Assembly (NCBI GenBank): GCA_023436175.1
Contig: JAEZKE010000084.1
Location: 1 to 52,450 of the forward strand
Origin: Methanobacteriota archaeon
Lineage (GTDB): Archaea > Methanobacteriota > Methanobacteria > Methanobacteriales > Methanobacteriaceae
Length of the DNA: 52,450 bases
Direction of reading: 5' to 3'
Below, one piece after another: positions 15,888 through 22,618 of the stretch (position 1 is its first letter; each line of letters starts with the position of its first letter). The notes beneath the pieces were generated by a model that did not search any database, was not told the origin of the DNA, and saw only the letters and a list, made by a program, of their open reading frames with translations. Position numbers and translations under genes: made by a program.

Positions 15888-17576
15888 CTAATATTTTCCG
15901 TTTTCATAAGCTTTAAGTGCCCCAAATACATTTTCATATATATTTTCTTCACCTATAAGCTCGGTTAACCCCAAATGATCGAATTGATCTTTAAGATCCG
16001 TTAACATGGATGTTAATGCAAATTTAATATTTCTTGCTTTTAAACTCCTGTATAAATCCTTAAACATTTCTGCAGATGTGTAATCAACCCTGGAAAACCC
16101 TGCAGTGTTTAATACAAATAATTTTAAAGGAGGATCAGCTGAATCTACTAATTTAAGTACTTCTTCCTTCAACCGGTCTGAATTAGCGAAGTACAGGTCG
16201 CGGTTAAATCGATATATAAGTAAACCATCTTCAGTTGATTTACCCACTTCAACAGGTTCAAAAGCCCATTCTCCCTTTTTATCCTTTGCGAAAATGCTAT
16301 TGGTAGGTCTGTAACTGTGACTTAAGTGTAAAATAATAGAAAGTATAATTGAAAGCAATATACCCCATAAAACACCCATAACAACTACTGTAGCAGCAGT
16401 TATAATGGCTAAAAAGTATTCAGACTTTACTTTACGGCGAATATCCTTCAAATGAGATATATCAATCATGTTGATACCTATTACAAAAACAATTCCTGCA
16501 AGAGTTGCACTTGGGAGAAATGACATTGGTTTTGTCAAGAATAAAATAACTATAAAAACTGCTGCTGCAGTTACAAGTGAAGCTAATTGTGTGCGGCTCC
16601 CTGCATCATCTATTATTTCTGTCTTTGTAGGGCTTCCATTTACTACGAATGTACCTGTTAATCCCGCAATTCCATTAGCAAGACCCAGAGCAAATATGTC
16701 CTTATCTTCATTAACACTCTCTGAGTAACGAATTGTAAATGCTCTGGCGGTAGCAGTGCTCTGGGATAATATAACTATAAAACATGTAACTACCGCTATC
16801 ATTAAACTTGGTAATATATTTATGTCTACAGATGGAACTCCAAAGGTAGGAAGTCCGCGGGGTATATTTCCCAAAATTGAAATTCCGATTCCTTGAAGAT
16901 TAAATAAAAAACTTGCTATGGCTGTACCTATAACTGCTATTAATGCTCCGGGGATCTTATGGGAAATACGACGAGTTCCTACAATTAGGACTACAACAAT
17001 TATTGATAATATAAGTGTAGGTATATTAATCTGGAATAAATGAGTAGAAACGTTGATTAATTGAGGAATTGTATTTAAACCACCTTCTCCAGATATTCCC
17101 AGCATGTTTGAAAGCTGGCTTACAGCTACCTGGATCCCTACTCCTGATAGAAAGCCAATCAATACAGTTCTGGACATAAAATCAGCTATAAACCCTAATC
17201 TAAATACGCTGGCCAAAATTAGTAAAACTGAACACAGCAGTGCAACTGTAGATGCCAGTGCAATATAAGATGGGCTTCCAATTGCAGCGACAGAAACAAG
17301 CGTACCTGATAAAATTGCTGCAGTTGCTGAATCTGCGCCAACTATTAAGTGGCGTGAAGAGCAGAAAAGAGCGAATATGGCAAGGGGAAGTAAAATAGTA
17401 TAAAGACCAGTTATAATTGGCATTCCGGCTATATTGGCGTATCCCATGACTTCTGGAATACCAACTGCAGCTAGTATTAACCCCGCTATAATTTCGGAAG
17501 TTAAAGAAGCTTTAAGAGGCAATATTCCTTCTAAAAGAAGCTTATTTTTTAAATTTAGTTTGTTTAGTTTCTTCAT
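15888..17576 (-). CDS. SulP-family anion transporter with STAS domain
   Basis: 562 residues. SulP (SLC26-like) permease with about 10-14 transmembrane helices from residue 22 to about 415. It begins in family style with LLEGILPLKASLTSEIIAGL and AAVGIPEVMGYANIAGMP. A STAS domain follows (about 440-555), with LYFANSDRLKEEVLKL and FVLNTAGFSRVDYTSAEMFK. SulP proteins carry sulfate, bicarbonate or other anions; the substrate cannot be read from sequence. It is monocistronic, with its promoter in the 310-base spacer before the first ABC operon. Confidence 0.9.
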   Translation of the reverse strand: MKKLNKLNLKNKLLLEGILPLKASLTSEIIAGLILAAVGIPEVMGYANIAGMPIITGLYTILLPLAIFALFCSSRHLIVGADSATAAILSGTLVSVAAIGSPSYIALASTVALLCSVLLILASVFRLGFIADFMSRTVLIGFLSGVGIQVAVSQLSNMLGISGEGGLNTIPQLINVSTHLFQINIPTLILSIIVVVLIVGTRRISHKIPGALIAVIGTAIASFLFNLQGIGISILGNIPRGLPTFGVPSVDINILPSLMIAVVTCFIVILSQSTATARAFTIRYSESVNEDKDIFALGLANGIAGLTGTFVVNGSPTKTEIIDDAGSRTQLASLVTAAAVFIVILFLTKPMSFLPSATLAGIVFVIGINMIDISHLKDIRRKVKSEYFLAIITAATVVVMGVLWGILLSIILSIILHLSHSYRPTNSIFAKDKKGEWAFEPVEVGKSTEDGLLIYRFNRDLYFANSDRLKEEVLKLVDSADPPLKLFVLNTAGFSRVDYTSAEMFKDLYRSLKARNIKFALTSMLTDLKDQFDHLGLTELIGEENIYENVFGALKAYENGKY

Positions 17577-17886
17577 ATTCTCTTTTTTGATAATATATAG
17601 CTTTATAATGTATTTTAATTAATTAAAATGAATTATAACTATATTGGAGTATGATAGTAACTGTTAAATACTAAATTTAATTGAATTAAGTTGTTATGTA
17701 AGTCAATGAACTGGCCATTGTTCTTATATTAATATTTGTTCTTTTTAGGAAATAATTATTGTTATTTTAACCAAATAATAGTTTACAGTATGCCATCTAA
17801 TTAAACACAAATCCTGAGAATATTTATATTAATCAATATTTTACTAAATTAAAAAAGGAGTAAATAAAAGGTTTAAACCTTATTAA
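17577..17886. promoter_or_regulatory. Spacer with sulP promoter region, no gene seen
   Basis: 310 AT-rich bases between two leftward transcription units. The right end holds a palindromic terminator of the ABC operon, described separately. The rest should contain the sulP promoter; no clear operator is visible. Confidence 0.35.
17868..17881 (-). terminator. Palindrome and T-tract after the first ABC operon
   Basis: AAGGTTTAAACCTT is a perfect 14-base palindrome five bases past the ATPase stop. Read leftward it is followed by TTTATTTACTCCTTTTTT, as expected of a terminator. Confidence 0.5.
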
Positions 17887-18543
17887 CTAAATTATGTTTC
17901 CATCCTGCATATTGATTACATCATCTGCATATTTTGCAGATAGTGGATTGTGTGTTACCCCTACAATTGTTAATCCGTCTTTTTCATTTAATTCCTGGAG
18001 TAATTCCATTATTATCTTTGCATTTTCTGTGTCAAGTTCTCCTGTAGGTTCATCCGCTAATAAAAGGGAAGGATTATTTGCAAGAGCGCGAGCTATAGAA
18101 ACTCGCTGTTGTTCTCCACCAGAAAGCTGTGTATGATAACGGTCGTATTTATCGGATAATCCCACTTTATCTAAGAGTTGCTTTGCCTTTTGAGAGTCCG
18201 GCGAAATCATAGGCAGCGTGACATTTTCTAATGCTGTAAGCTGCGGCATTAAGTTGAATCTCTGGAATACGAATCCAATGTTTGCCCTTCGAAGGTTAGC
18301 CTGTTCATTCTCTGTATACTCCTTGATATTTTTTCCATCCATCAAAACAGTTCCCCTTGTGGGTGTGTCAAGTATTCCTGCTAAGTGAAGTAATGTTGAT
18401 TTTCCAGATCCAGAAGGGCCCATTATGGCGATAAATGAACCTCTGCTTACTGCTAAATTAACGCCTCTAAGTGCCTGTATATCTTCCGATCCCATTTTGT
18501 ATGTTTTCCAGACATCATTAAATTCAAGTACGTCTTTATTCAT
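17887..18543 (-). CDS. ABC exporter ATPase (MacB/LolD type), copy 1
   Basis: 218 residues. Walker A GPSGSGKSTL (about 41-50), Q-loop FQRFNLMPQL, signature LSGGEQQRVSIARAL, Walker B LLLADEPTGELD and the switch His in VGVTHNPLSAKYAD. This is the MacB/LolD/FtsE-like class that works with an FtsX-fold permease. Here the expected His follows GVT (THN rather than THD). Its start overlaps the end of the permease gene by eight bases, so the two are coupled. Nearly the same gene recurs at 21959-22618; long DNA stretches are identical, showing recent duplication. The neighbouring peptide genes suggest export of, or protection from, small hydrophobic peptides. Confidence 0.93.
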   Translation of the reverse strand: MNKDVLEFNDVWKTYKMGSEDIQALRGVNLAVSRGSFIAIMGPSGSGKSTLLHLAGILDTPTRGTVLMDGKNIKEYTENEQANLRRANIGFVFQRFNLMPQLTALENVTLPMISPDSQKAKQLLDKVGLSDKYDRYHTQLSGGEQQRVSIARALANNPSLLLADEPTGELDTENAKIIMELLQELNEKDGLTIVGVTHNPLSAKYADDVINMQDGNII

Positions 18544-19630
18544 ATCTTAATGCCTCCACTACGTTTAGTTTAGATGCTCTCCATGCAGGGTATAGGCCAG
18601 CTAGGATACTTAAAACTGTAGCACCTGCAATTACTGCAGCCACTAACCATAACGGCAACATTTGGGCGAGTTTAATGTTTGCAAGGCCATATTGTGGTCC
18701 GAATGTCGTAATTCCAACTTGTAATAGGACGGCCGCTGCAATTACTCCTACTACGGCAGATATAAGGCCTAAAAAGCCTGCTTCTGTAAGTATGCTGCTC
18801 AGTATCTCTTTATTTTTAAACCCTATTGCTTTTAGTACTCCTATTTCTCTTGTCCTTTCAGAAACGTTAACCAGCATAATGTTTACAATGCTTATAACTC
18901 CAACTAAGAGTGCAACACTGGCAATAGCACCTACAAAGAGAGTCACTGTTTGCATTATACTATCAATCTGTTCTGTGTAATCTGATTTTGTTAAAGCACT
19001 TGTACCATTTACAGAACTTTCTATTTCTTTTTTAACAGTATCTGGATCAGCTTTAGTATTTGCAGTGATACTGGATACCTTGTTATTGTTCATAGGAAGC
19101 GCTTTATCAACGTTTAAAAATATGAACGCTGACTCCTGGTCTCCTCCTTCATTGGTTATCCCTGTTACTGTTAATTTCTGGTTTTTAACGGTTATGTTAC
19201 TTCCAATTTTGTAATTAAGGGATTCCGCAAGTGATTTGCTAACAACAACGCCTGGAGTTCCGTTAATCTTAATTTGATTCCAATCACTCGTACCCACTAC
19301 CATTATTGGTATATTATTTATTGTGGTGCTGAACTGCGTTTCTTTTTTAATATCATAAAGTTGGGGCATATTTTCTATCTTGGAAACTGCAGCGGAGTTT
19401 AGAAATACATCACCAGTGGATCCTGTAAATCCTGATCCACCAGAACTATTTGTTATTGTAACATCTCCCATAAGGGAATCTGTTTGCTCTTTCATATAGG
19501 ATGTCATTCCAGTACCGATACCTATAAGGCTAATTAATGCAGTTACTCCAATTACTATTCCTAACATGGTTAGGGCGCTTCTGAGTTTCCTTCTTTTAAA
19601 ATTTTTAAGTGACAATTTATAAATGCTCAT
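18536..19630 (-). CDS. FtsX/MacB-type ABC permease, copy 1
   Basis: 364 residues, MacB_PCD topology. One N-terminal helix (LRSALTMLGIVIGVTALISLIGIG) precedes an extracytoplasmic domain of about 190 residues, rich in Ser/Thr/Asn. Three C-terminal helices follow (TVTLFVGAIASVALLVGVISIVNIM; LGLISAVVGVIAAAVLLQVG; LPLWLVAAVIAGATVLSILAGLYPAWRASKLNVVEALRYE). The conserved NVSERTREIGVLKAIGF coupling region is present. Such permeases use a mechanotransmission mechanism and export peptides, lipoproteins or drugs. Starts at an ATG after GGAGGAAT. Copy 2 at 22611-23702 differs mainly in the extracytoplasmic domain, where substrate choice would lie. Confidence 0.92.
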   Translation of the reverse strand: MSIYKLSLKNFKRRKLRSALTMLGIVIGVTALISLIGIGTGMTSYMKEQTDSLMGDVTITNSSGGSGFTGSTGDVFLNSAAVSKIENMPQLYDIKKETQFSTTINNIPIMVVGTSDWNQIKINGTPGVVVSKSLAESLNYKIGSNITVKNQKLTVTGITNEGGDQESAFIFLNVDKALPMNNNKVSSITANTKADPDTVKKEIESSVNGTSALTKSDYTEQIDSIMQTVTLFVGAIASVALLVGVISIVNIMLVNVSERTREIGVLKAIGFKNKEILSSILTEAGFLGLISAVVGVIAAAVLLQVGITTFGPQYGLANIKLAQMLPLWLVAAVIAGATVLSILAGLYPAWRASKLNVVEALRYE

Positions 19631-20073
19631 TTGATTCCTCCGAATGTAGATACTTGCCTGAAATAATGTTACATTTTTTGGGTGTAACTATTTATCTTAC
19701 TTTAATACTATTATTGTATTAACTATTAAATTTTTTTAATTTTGTATGAAATAAATTTTTAGCACTTAATAGTTAATCAGTCATTTCACTAAAAATTTAA
19801 TAGTCTAAATTTCAATCTTATTTTTATTAAAATAGCTTAACAACGCTTTCATTTAAAAATATCACATTTATGTATTTAAATAGACTTAATAAATAAAAAA
19901 TACACAAAAATACTTTGATTAAGCGCTAAATTTCCGAAAATGAAAATATGAATATATGCTTAACTGCTGAAATTTCTATTAACATTTTGCATTGAACATT
20001 ATTGGGGGTGTAATACATTATCACATTAATATTTATATAGAACATCATAATATGAATAGAGGAGGCGTTCTTA
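19631..20073. promoter_or_regulatory. Divergent control region between ABC operon 1 and marR
   Basis: 443 AT-rich bases without a gene. ATTTATATAG at 20030-20039 is a TATA-like box before marR, and TAATACATTATCAC at 20011 resembles the TAATAC half-site described at 19702. No other structure stands out. Confidence 0.45.
19702..19722. promoter_or_regulatory. Perfect inverted repeat TTAATAC-N7-GTATTAA, putative MarR operator
   Basis: Arms of seven bases separated by TATTATT lie 72 bases upstream of the ABC permease start. The same TAATAC-N6/7-GTAT design occurs four times in the peptide gene spacers. The adjacent MarR protein is the natural candidate to bind it, since MarR dimers use palindromes of this size; binding is inferred. 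Confidence 0.5.
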
Positions 20074-20535
20074 ATGAATGAGGAAAAATTAGGAGAAATG
20101 TTGGATAATTTATTTTTATTATACCAGCTTTTTCAAAAGAACATTTTGAAGTATAAAAATAGTAATGGGCATATAAAAATGTCATTTGCTCATTATTTAA
20201 CATTGATACTGTTGAAAGAAAGAGGAGAGTTATCTATATCTGAAATTGGAAACCAGATTGGAATGAAAAAGCAAAATATGACCTATCTAACTAATAAACT
20301 TGTTGAAGATGGGTTAATCCAGAGATTGAACGACATGAGTGATCGAAGGGTAATTAAAATTGCTCTTACAATTAAAGGCAATGAATATTTAGATAAATGG
20401 CGAAAAAACAAAATTGAGGAAACAAAAAAGGACTTTTCTTTTTACAATGAGGATGATATGAAAGAGATTTGCAGTTCAATTGAAAATATCAAGCAGGTAT
20501 TTGTAAGAATAGATAATGGAAGAAAAAATTTGTAA
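20074..20535 (+). CDS. MarR-family transcriptional regulator
   Basis: 153 residues. Winged-helix core: MSFAHYLTLILLKERGELSI, then SEIGNQIGMKKQNMTYLTNKLVEDGLIQR, and the wing NDMSDRRVIKIALTIKGNEYL with the conserved DRR. Terminal helices (about 1-35 and 125-150) form the usual dimer interface. ATG follows GAGGAGGCG. It is transcribed away from ABC operon 1 and toward the peptide genes, between two duplicate exporters. MarR proteins commonly repress efflux operons and sense hydrophobic ligands, which fits control of both exporters and peptides; the ligand is unknown. Confidence 0.93.
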   Translation: MNEEKLGEMLDNLFLLYQLFQKNILKYKNSNGHIKMSFAHYLTLILLKERGELSISEIGNQIGMKKQNMTYLTNKLVEDGLIQRLNDMSDRRVIKIALTIKGNEYLDKWRKNKIEETKKDFSFYNEDDMKEICSSIENIKQVFVRIDNGRKNL

Positions 20536-21058
20536 TCCTAAAAGTAGCAGGTTGTAAAAATTTTTAATTTTATTTACAATTAAAGTTTTGTTGGAGTATT
20601 GACATTCTTTAATATAAAGTATGTTTAGTACTCTAACTTCAGATGATCTACTAAGGAATATTTGAAATTGGTAGTTCAATATGTGATCAAATATTACAGA
20701 TATTTAATTTTTTTAAAGATTTGATTTATTTTAGGGGATATATTTTTTATTTTTGAAGTATTTTAACAGAATAGATCTACCGCACTTTTGTTAAAACTCT
20801 TGAAAGTCTTAAAATAGTACTAATTTAAGTATAATATAAAAATAAAGTGCATGTTCATTTATATGTTTGCCCATAACTATGAATTTGAAATTATATAAAT
20901 AAAAAGGTGCTAATAACTCTTTTTAACCTTTTATTAATCCTAATATTCTTATAAATACGTTAATGATAACTTTGGATAGTCAAGGATTATTACTTAAACA
21001 ATATTTATTAAGAATGTGTTAAATAAAATCAAATACGGATTTATAGGAGGTGAAAAAT
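20536..21058. promoter_or_regulatory. Leader of the peptide gene array
   Basis: 523 AT-rich bases. After marR, TTGTAAA/TTTACAA (about 20553-20581) may form a terminator. A second inverted repeat, AAAAGGT/ACCTTTT (about 20902-20934), lies further on. CTTATAAATA at about 20949-20958 is a TATA-like element about 100 bases before the first peptide gene. No open frame of note was seen. Confidence 0.4.
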
Positions 21059-21145
21059 ATGTTGGAAGCTTTATTGGCTTTATTAAGCCCTGTTATATCA
21101 TTACTAGGAGGGTTAGTAAGTCCCGTATTAGGACTTATATTATAA
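21059..21145 (+). CDS. Hydrophobic peptide A1 (28 residues)
   Basis: A 28-codon frame with AGGAGGTGA six bases before the ATG, an ideal archaeal ribosome binding site. It begins MLEALLALLSPVIS and ends VSPVLGLIL. Almost all residues are Leu, Val, Ile, Ala or Gly; one Glu is the only charge and two prolines break the helix. No double-Gly leader or signal peptide, so the whole product would be the mature peptide, as in leaderless bacteriocins or phenol-soluble modulins. It is a close relative of the peptide at 21557. Being a real gene is supported by the site and by the four-fold repetition; its function is unknown. Confidence 0.75.
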   Translation: MLEALLALLSPVISLLGGLVSPVLGLIL

Positions 21146-21171
21146 TATTTAAGGCATAATGAAATCTTTGT

Positions 21172-21214
21172 GGGTGGAAAGTGTGATAAAATAATTATCA
21201 GACTTGTTACACCC
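21172..21214 (+). terminator. Strong hairpin with T run after peptide A1
   Basis: GGGTG (21172-21176) pairs with CACCC (21210-21214), and inside it TGATAA pairs with TTATCA and AAGT with ACTT. TTTTT follows directly. It could end or attenuate transcription between A1 and the next three peptide genes. Confidence 0.6.
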
Positions 21215-21241
21215 TTTTTATGTTTAGTGGAGGTTTATTAC

Positions 21242-21271
21242 ATGCACTGCTACGTTATTTTAATACTGTAA
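21242..21271 (+). pseudogene. Nine-codon vestige of a peptide unit
   Basis: ATG with GTGGAGG in front reads MHCYVILIL and stops. Its last bases, GTTATTTTAATACTGTAA, match the 3' end and spacer of peptides B1 and B2, but in another frame. It looks like a peptide unit with most of its middle deleted, or a very short leader. Confidence 0.35.
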
Positions 21272-21281
21272 AGTATTAAAA
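21258..21281. promoter_or_regulatory. Ten-bp perfect inverted repeat before peptide B1
   Basis: TTTTAATACT and AGTATTAAAA are separated by GTAA. It contains the TAATAC-N6-GTATTA motif found upstream of ABC operon 1. It lies 24 bases before the B1 ATG and could be an operator or an RNA hairpin. Confidence 0.5.
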
Positions 21282-21304
21282 CTGGCTTAAAGGAGGTGAA
21301 AAGT

Positions 21305-21388
21305 ATGATAGAAACCTGTGGCTTTTTATACCAGCTCTTAGATTTATTAGGCGGTTTAGTACAGTCCTTAGTATCTTTGTTATTTTAA
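21305..21388 (+). CDS. Hydrophobic peptide B1 (27 residues)
   Basis: 27 codons after AAGGAGGTGAAAAGT. It starts MIETCGFLYQLLDLL and ends GGLVQSLVSLLF. Charges are one Glu and one Asp, with one Cys at position 5. The spacing of Leu/Phe/Val suggests an amphipathic or membrane-inserting helix around a GG hinge. It differs from B2 (21431) by five residues, and the two units repeat with a period of 126 bases, so one arose by recent tandem duplication. No leader sequence. Confidence 0.75.
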   Translation: MIETCGFLYQLLDLLGGLVQSLVSLLF

Positions 21389-21430
21389 TACTGTGATTGT
21401 ATCGTAATCCATTTAAAGGAGGTGAAAAGT

Positions 21431-21514
21431 ATGATCGACTGTTGTGGCTTTTTATACCAGCTCTTAGATTTATTAGGCGGTTTATTACAATCCTTAGTAT
21501 GTTTGTTATTCTAG
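21431..21514 (+). CDS. Hydrophobic peptide B2 (27 residues)
   Basis: 27 codons after AAAGGAGGTGAAAAGT. It starts MIDCCGFLYQLLDLL and ends GGLLQSLVCLLF, with a Cys pair at 4-5 and a third Cys at 24, against one in B1. The changes from B1 are conservative (E/D, V/L) apart from the gained cysteines. A tightly kept peptide with silent differences in DNA argues for selection on the protein. The stop is TAG, in the TAGTAC version of the spacer motif. Confidence 0.75.
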   Translation: MIDCCGFLYQLLDLLGGLLQSLVCLLF

Positions 21515-21556
21515 TACTGTAATGTATTATGGCCAATTTAGATGGGAGTGAAAAAT

Positions 21557-21643
21557 ATGCTGGAAAGTTCATGGGCTTTATTAAGTCCTGTTATATCTTT
21601 GTTAAGCAGTTTAGTAGGTTCCGTACTGGGATTGGTATTATAA
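21557..21643 (+). CDS. Hydrophobic peptide A2 (28 residues)
   Basis: 28 codons after GGGAGTGAAAAAT. It starts MLESSWALLSPVIS and ends VGSVLGLVL. It shares MLE, ALLSPVISLL and VLGL with A1, so the array is A-B-B-A. Glu is the only charged side chain. No leader or export motif; a MacB-type exporter lies on each side of the array. Confidence 0.72.
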   Translation: MLESSWALLSPVISLLSSLVGSVLGLVL

Positions 21644-21667
21644 TACGTTTAATGTATCGTAATTAAA

Positions 21668-21762
21668 TAGGCCTATCTCTTGGGGTATATAATCCCTGTA
21701 CATATATAATAAACCATTTTTTAAAGGAATATATGGCCAGAGATAGGTCTATATTCCTTTAA
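21668..21762 (+). terminator. Two-state hairpin region ending the peptide array
   Basis: TAGGCCTATCTCT (21668-21680) can pair with AGAGATAGGTCTA (21739-21751). TTAAAGGAATATA (21721-21733) pairs perfectly with TATATTCCTTTAA (21750-21762), followed by a T-rich tract. The two helices cross, so they exclude each other or form a pseudoknot. A small GGGAT/ATCCC-like stem lies in between. The end hairpin is a plausible terminator for the array. Confidence 0.55.
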
Positions 21763-21858
21763 TTACTTTTTCACTAAATTCATTATGTATAAAATAACTT
21801 ATTTTGAAAATCAGTTTTTCAGGATTTAAAAGTAAAAATGTGTACTAACTTTAGTAAA

Positions 21859-21909
21859 TTCAATATTCAATCTAAAAAAAAGAATTTAAAAAAAGAATTT
21901 AATATTGAA
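21859..21909 (-). terminator. Inverted repeat after ABC operon 2
   Basis: TTCAATATT (21859-21867) pairs with AATATTGAA (21901-21909) across an A-rich loop with two AGAATTTAA copies. It is about 50 bases past the ATPase stop on the minus strand. Confidence 0.35.
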
Positions 21910-21958
21910 AGTTTCTAACACAAACTCTCTAAATTTTTAAACGAAATTTACAATTCAT

Positions 21959-22618
21959 TTAACGAAGTATATTTCCGTCCTGCATTTTAATTACCTTATC
22001 TGCATATTCTGCACATAATGAATCGTGTGTAACCTCCAAAATAGTTAATTCGTCTTTTTCATTTAATTCCTGGAGTAATTCCATTATTATCTTTGTATTT
22101 TTCGTGTCTAATTCTCCGGTAGGTTCATCCGCTAATAAAAGGGAAGGATCATTTGCAAGAGCGCGAGCTATGGAAACTCGCTGTTGTTCTCCACCAGAAA
22201 GCTGTGTATGGTAACGGTTATATTTATCGGATAATCCTACTTTATCTAAGAGTTGTTTTGCCTTTTGAGAGTCCGGCGAAATCATAGGTAGCATGACGTT
22301 TTCTAATGCTGTAAGCTGCTGCATTAAGTTAAATCTCTGGAATATAAATCCGATGTTTGCCCTTCGGAGCTTGGCCTGTTCTTTTAATGAGTACTCTTTA
22401 ATATTTTTCCCGTTCATTAAAACAGCTCCTTTTGTGGGTGTGTCAAGTATTCCTGCTAAGTGAAGTAATGTTGATTTTCCAGATCCAGAGGGACCCATCA
22501 ACGCTGTAAATGAACCTTCATTTACGATTAAATTAACGCCTTGAAGTGCCATTACTTCTTCTGTTCCCATTTGGTATGTTTTCCAGACATGGTTAAACAC
22601 AAGTACATCCTTATTCAT
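21959..22618 (-). CDS. ABC exporter ATPase (MacB/LolD type), copy 2
   Basis: 219 residues. Walker A GPSGSGKSTL, signature LSGGEQQRVSIARAL, Walker B LLLADEPTGELD and the switch His in EVTHDSLCAEYAD. It is very close to copy 1 (17887-18543), with the middle 150 residues nearly identical and differences mainly at both ends. The start overlaps the permease end by eight bases, as in copy 1. It lies downstream of, and convergent with, the peptide array, so array and exporter face each other. Confidence 0.92.
   Translation of the reverse strand: MNKDVLVFNHVWKTYQMGTEEVMALQGVNLIVNEGSFTALMGPSGSGKSTLLHLAGILDTPTKGAVLMNGKNIKEYSLKEQAKLRRANIGFIFQRFNLMQQLTALENVMLPMISPDSQKAKQLLDKVGLSDKYNRYHTQLSGGEQQRVSIARALANDPSLLLADEPTGELDTKNTKIIMELLQELNEKDELTILEVTHDSLCAEYADKVIKMQDGNILR

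Noticed and set aside
21276..21572. A 98-codon minus-strand frame with two similar halves across the peptide array
   Set aside because: It is antisense to peptides B1 and B2, and its internal repetition only mirrors their duplication. It has no ribosome binding site, while the plus-strand frames each have one.
21059..21643. Type I toxin-antitoxin array (Ibs/Fst-like) as the sole explanation for the peptides
   Set aside because: No convincing antisense RNA promoter was found over the units, and the flanking exporters and MarR are not typical of type I modules. I keep it as an alternative only.
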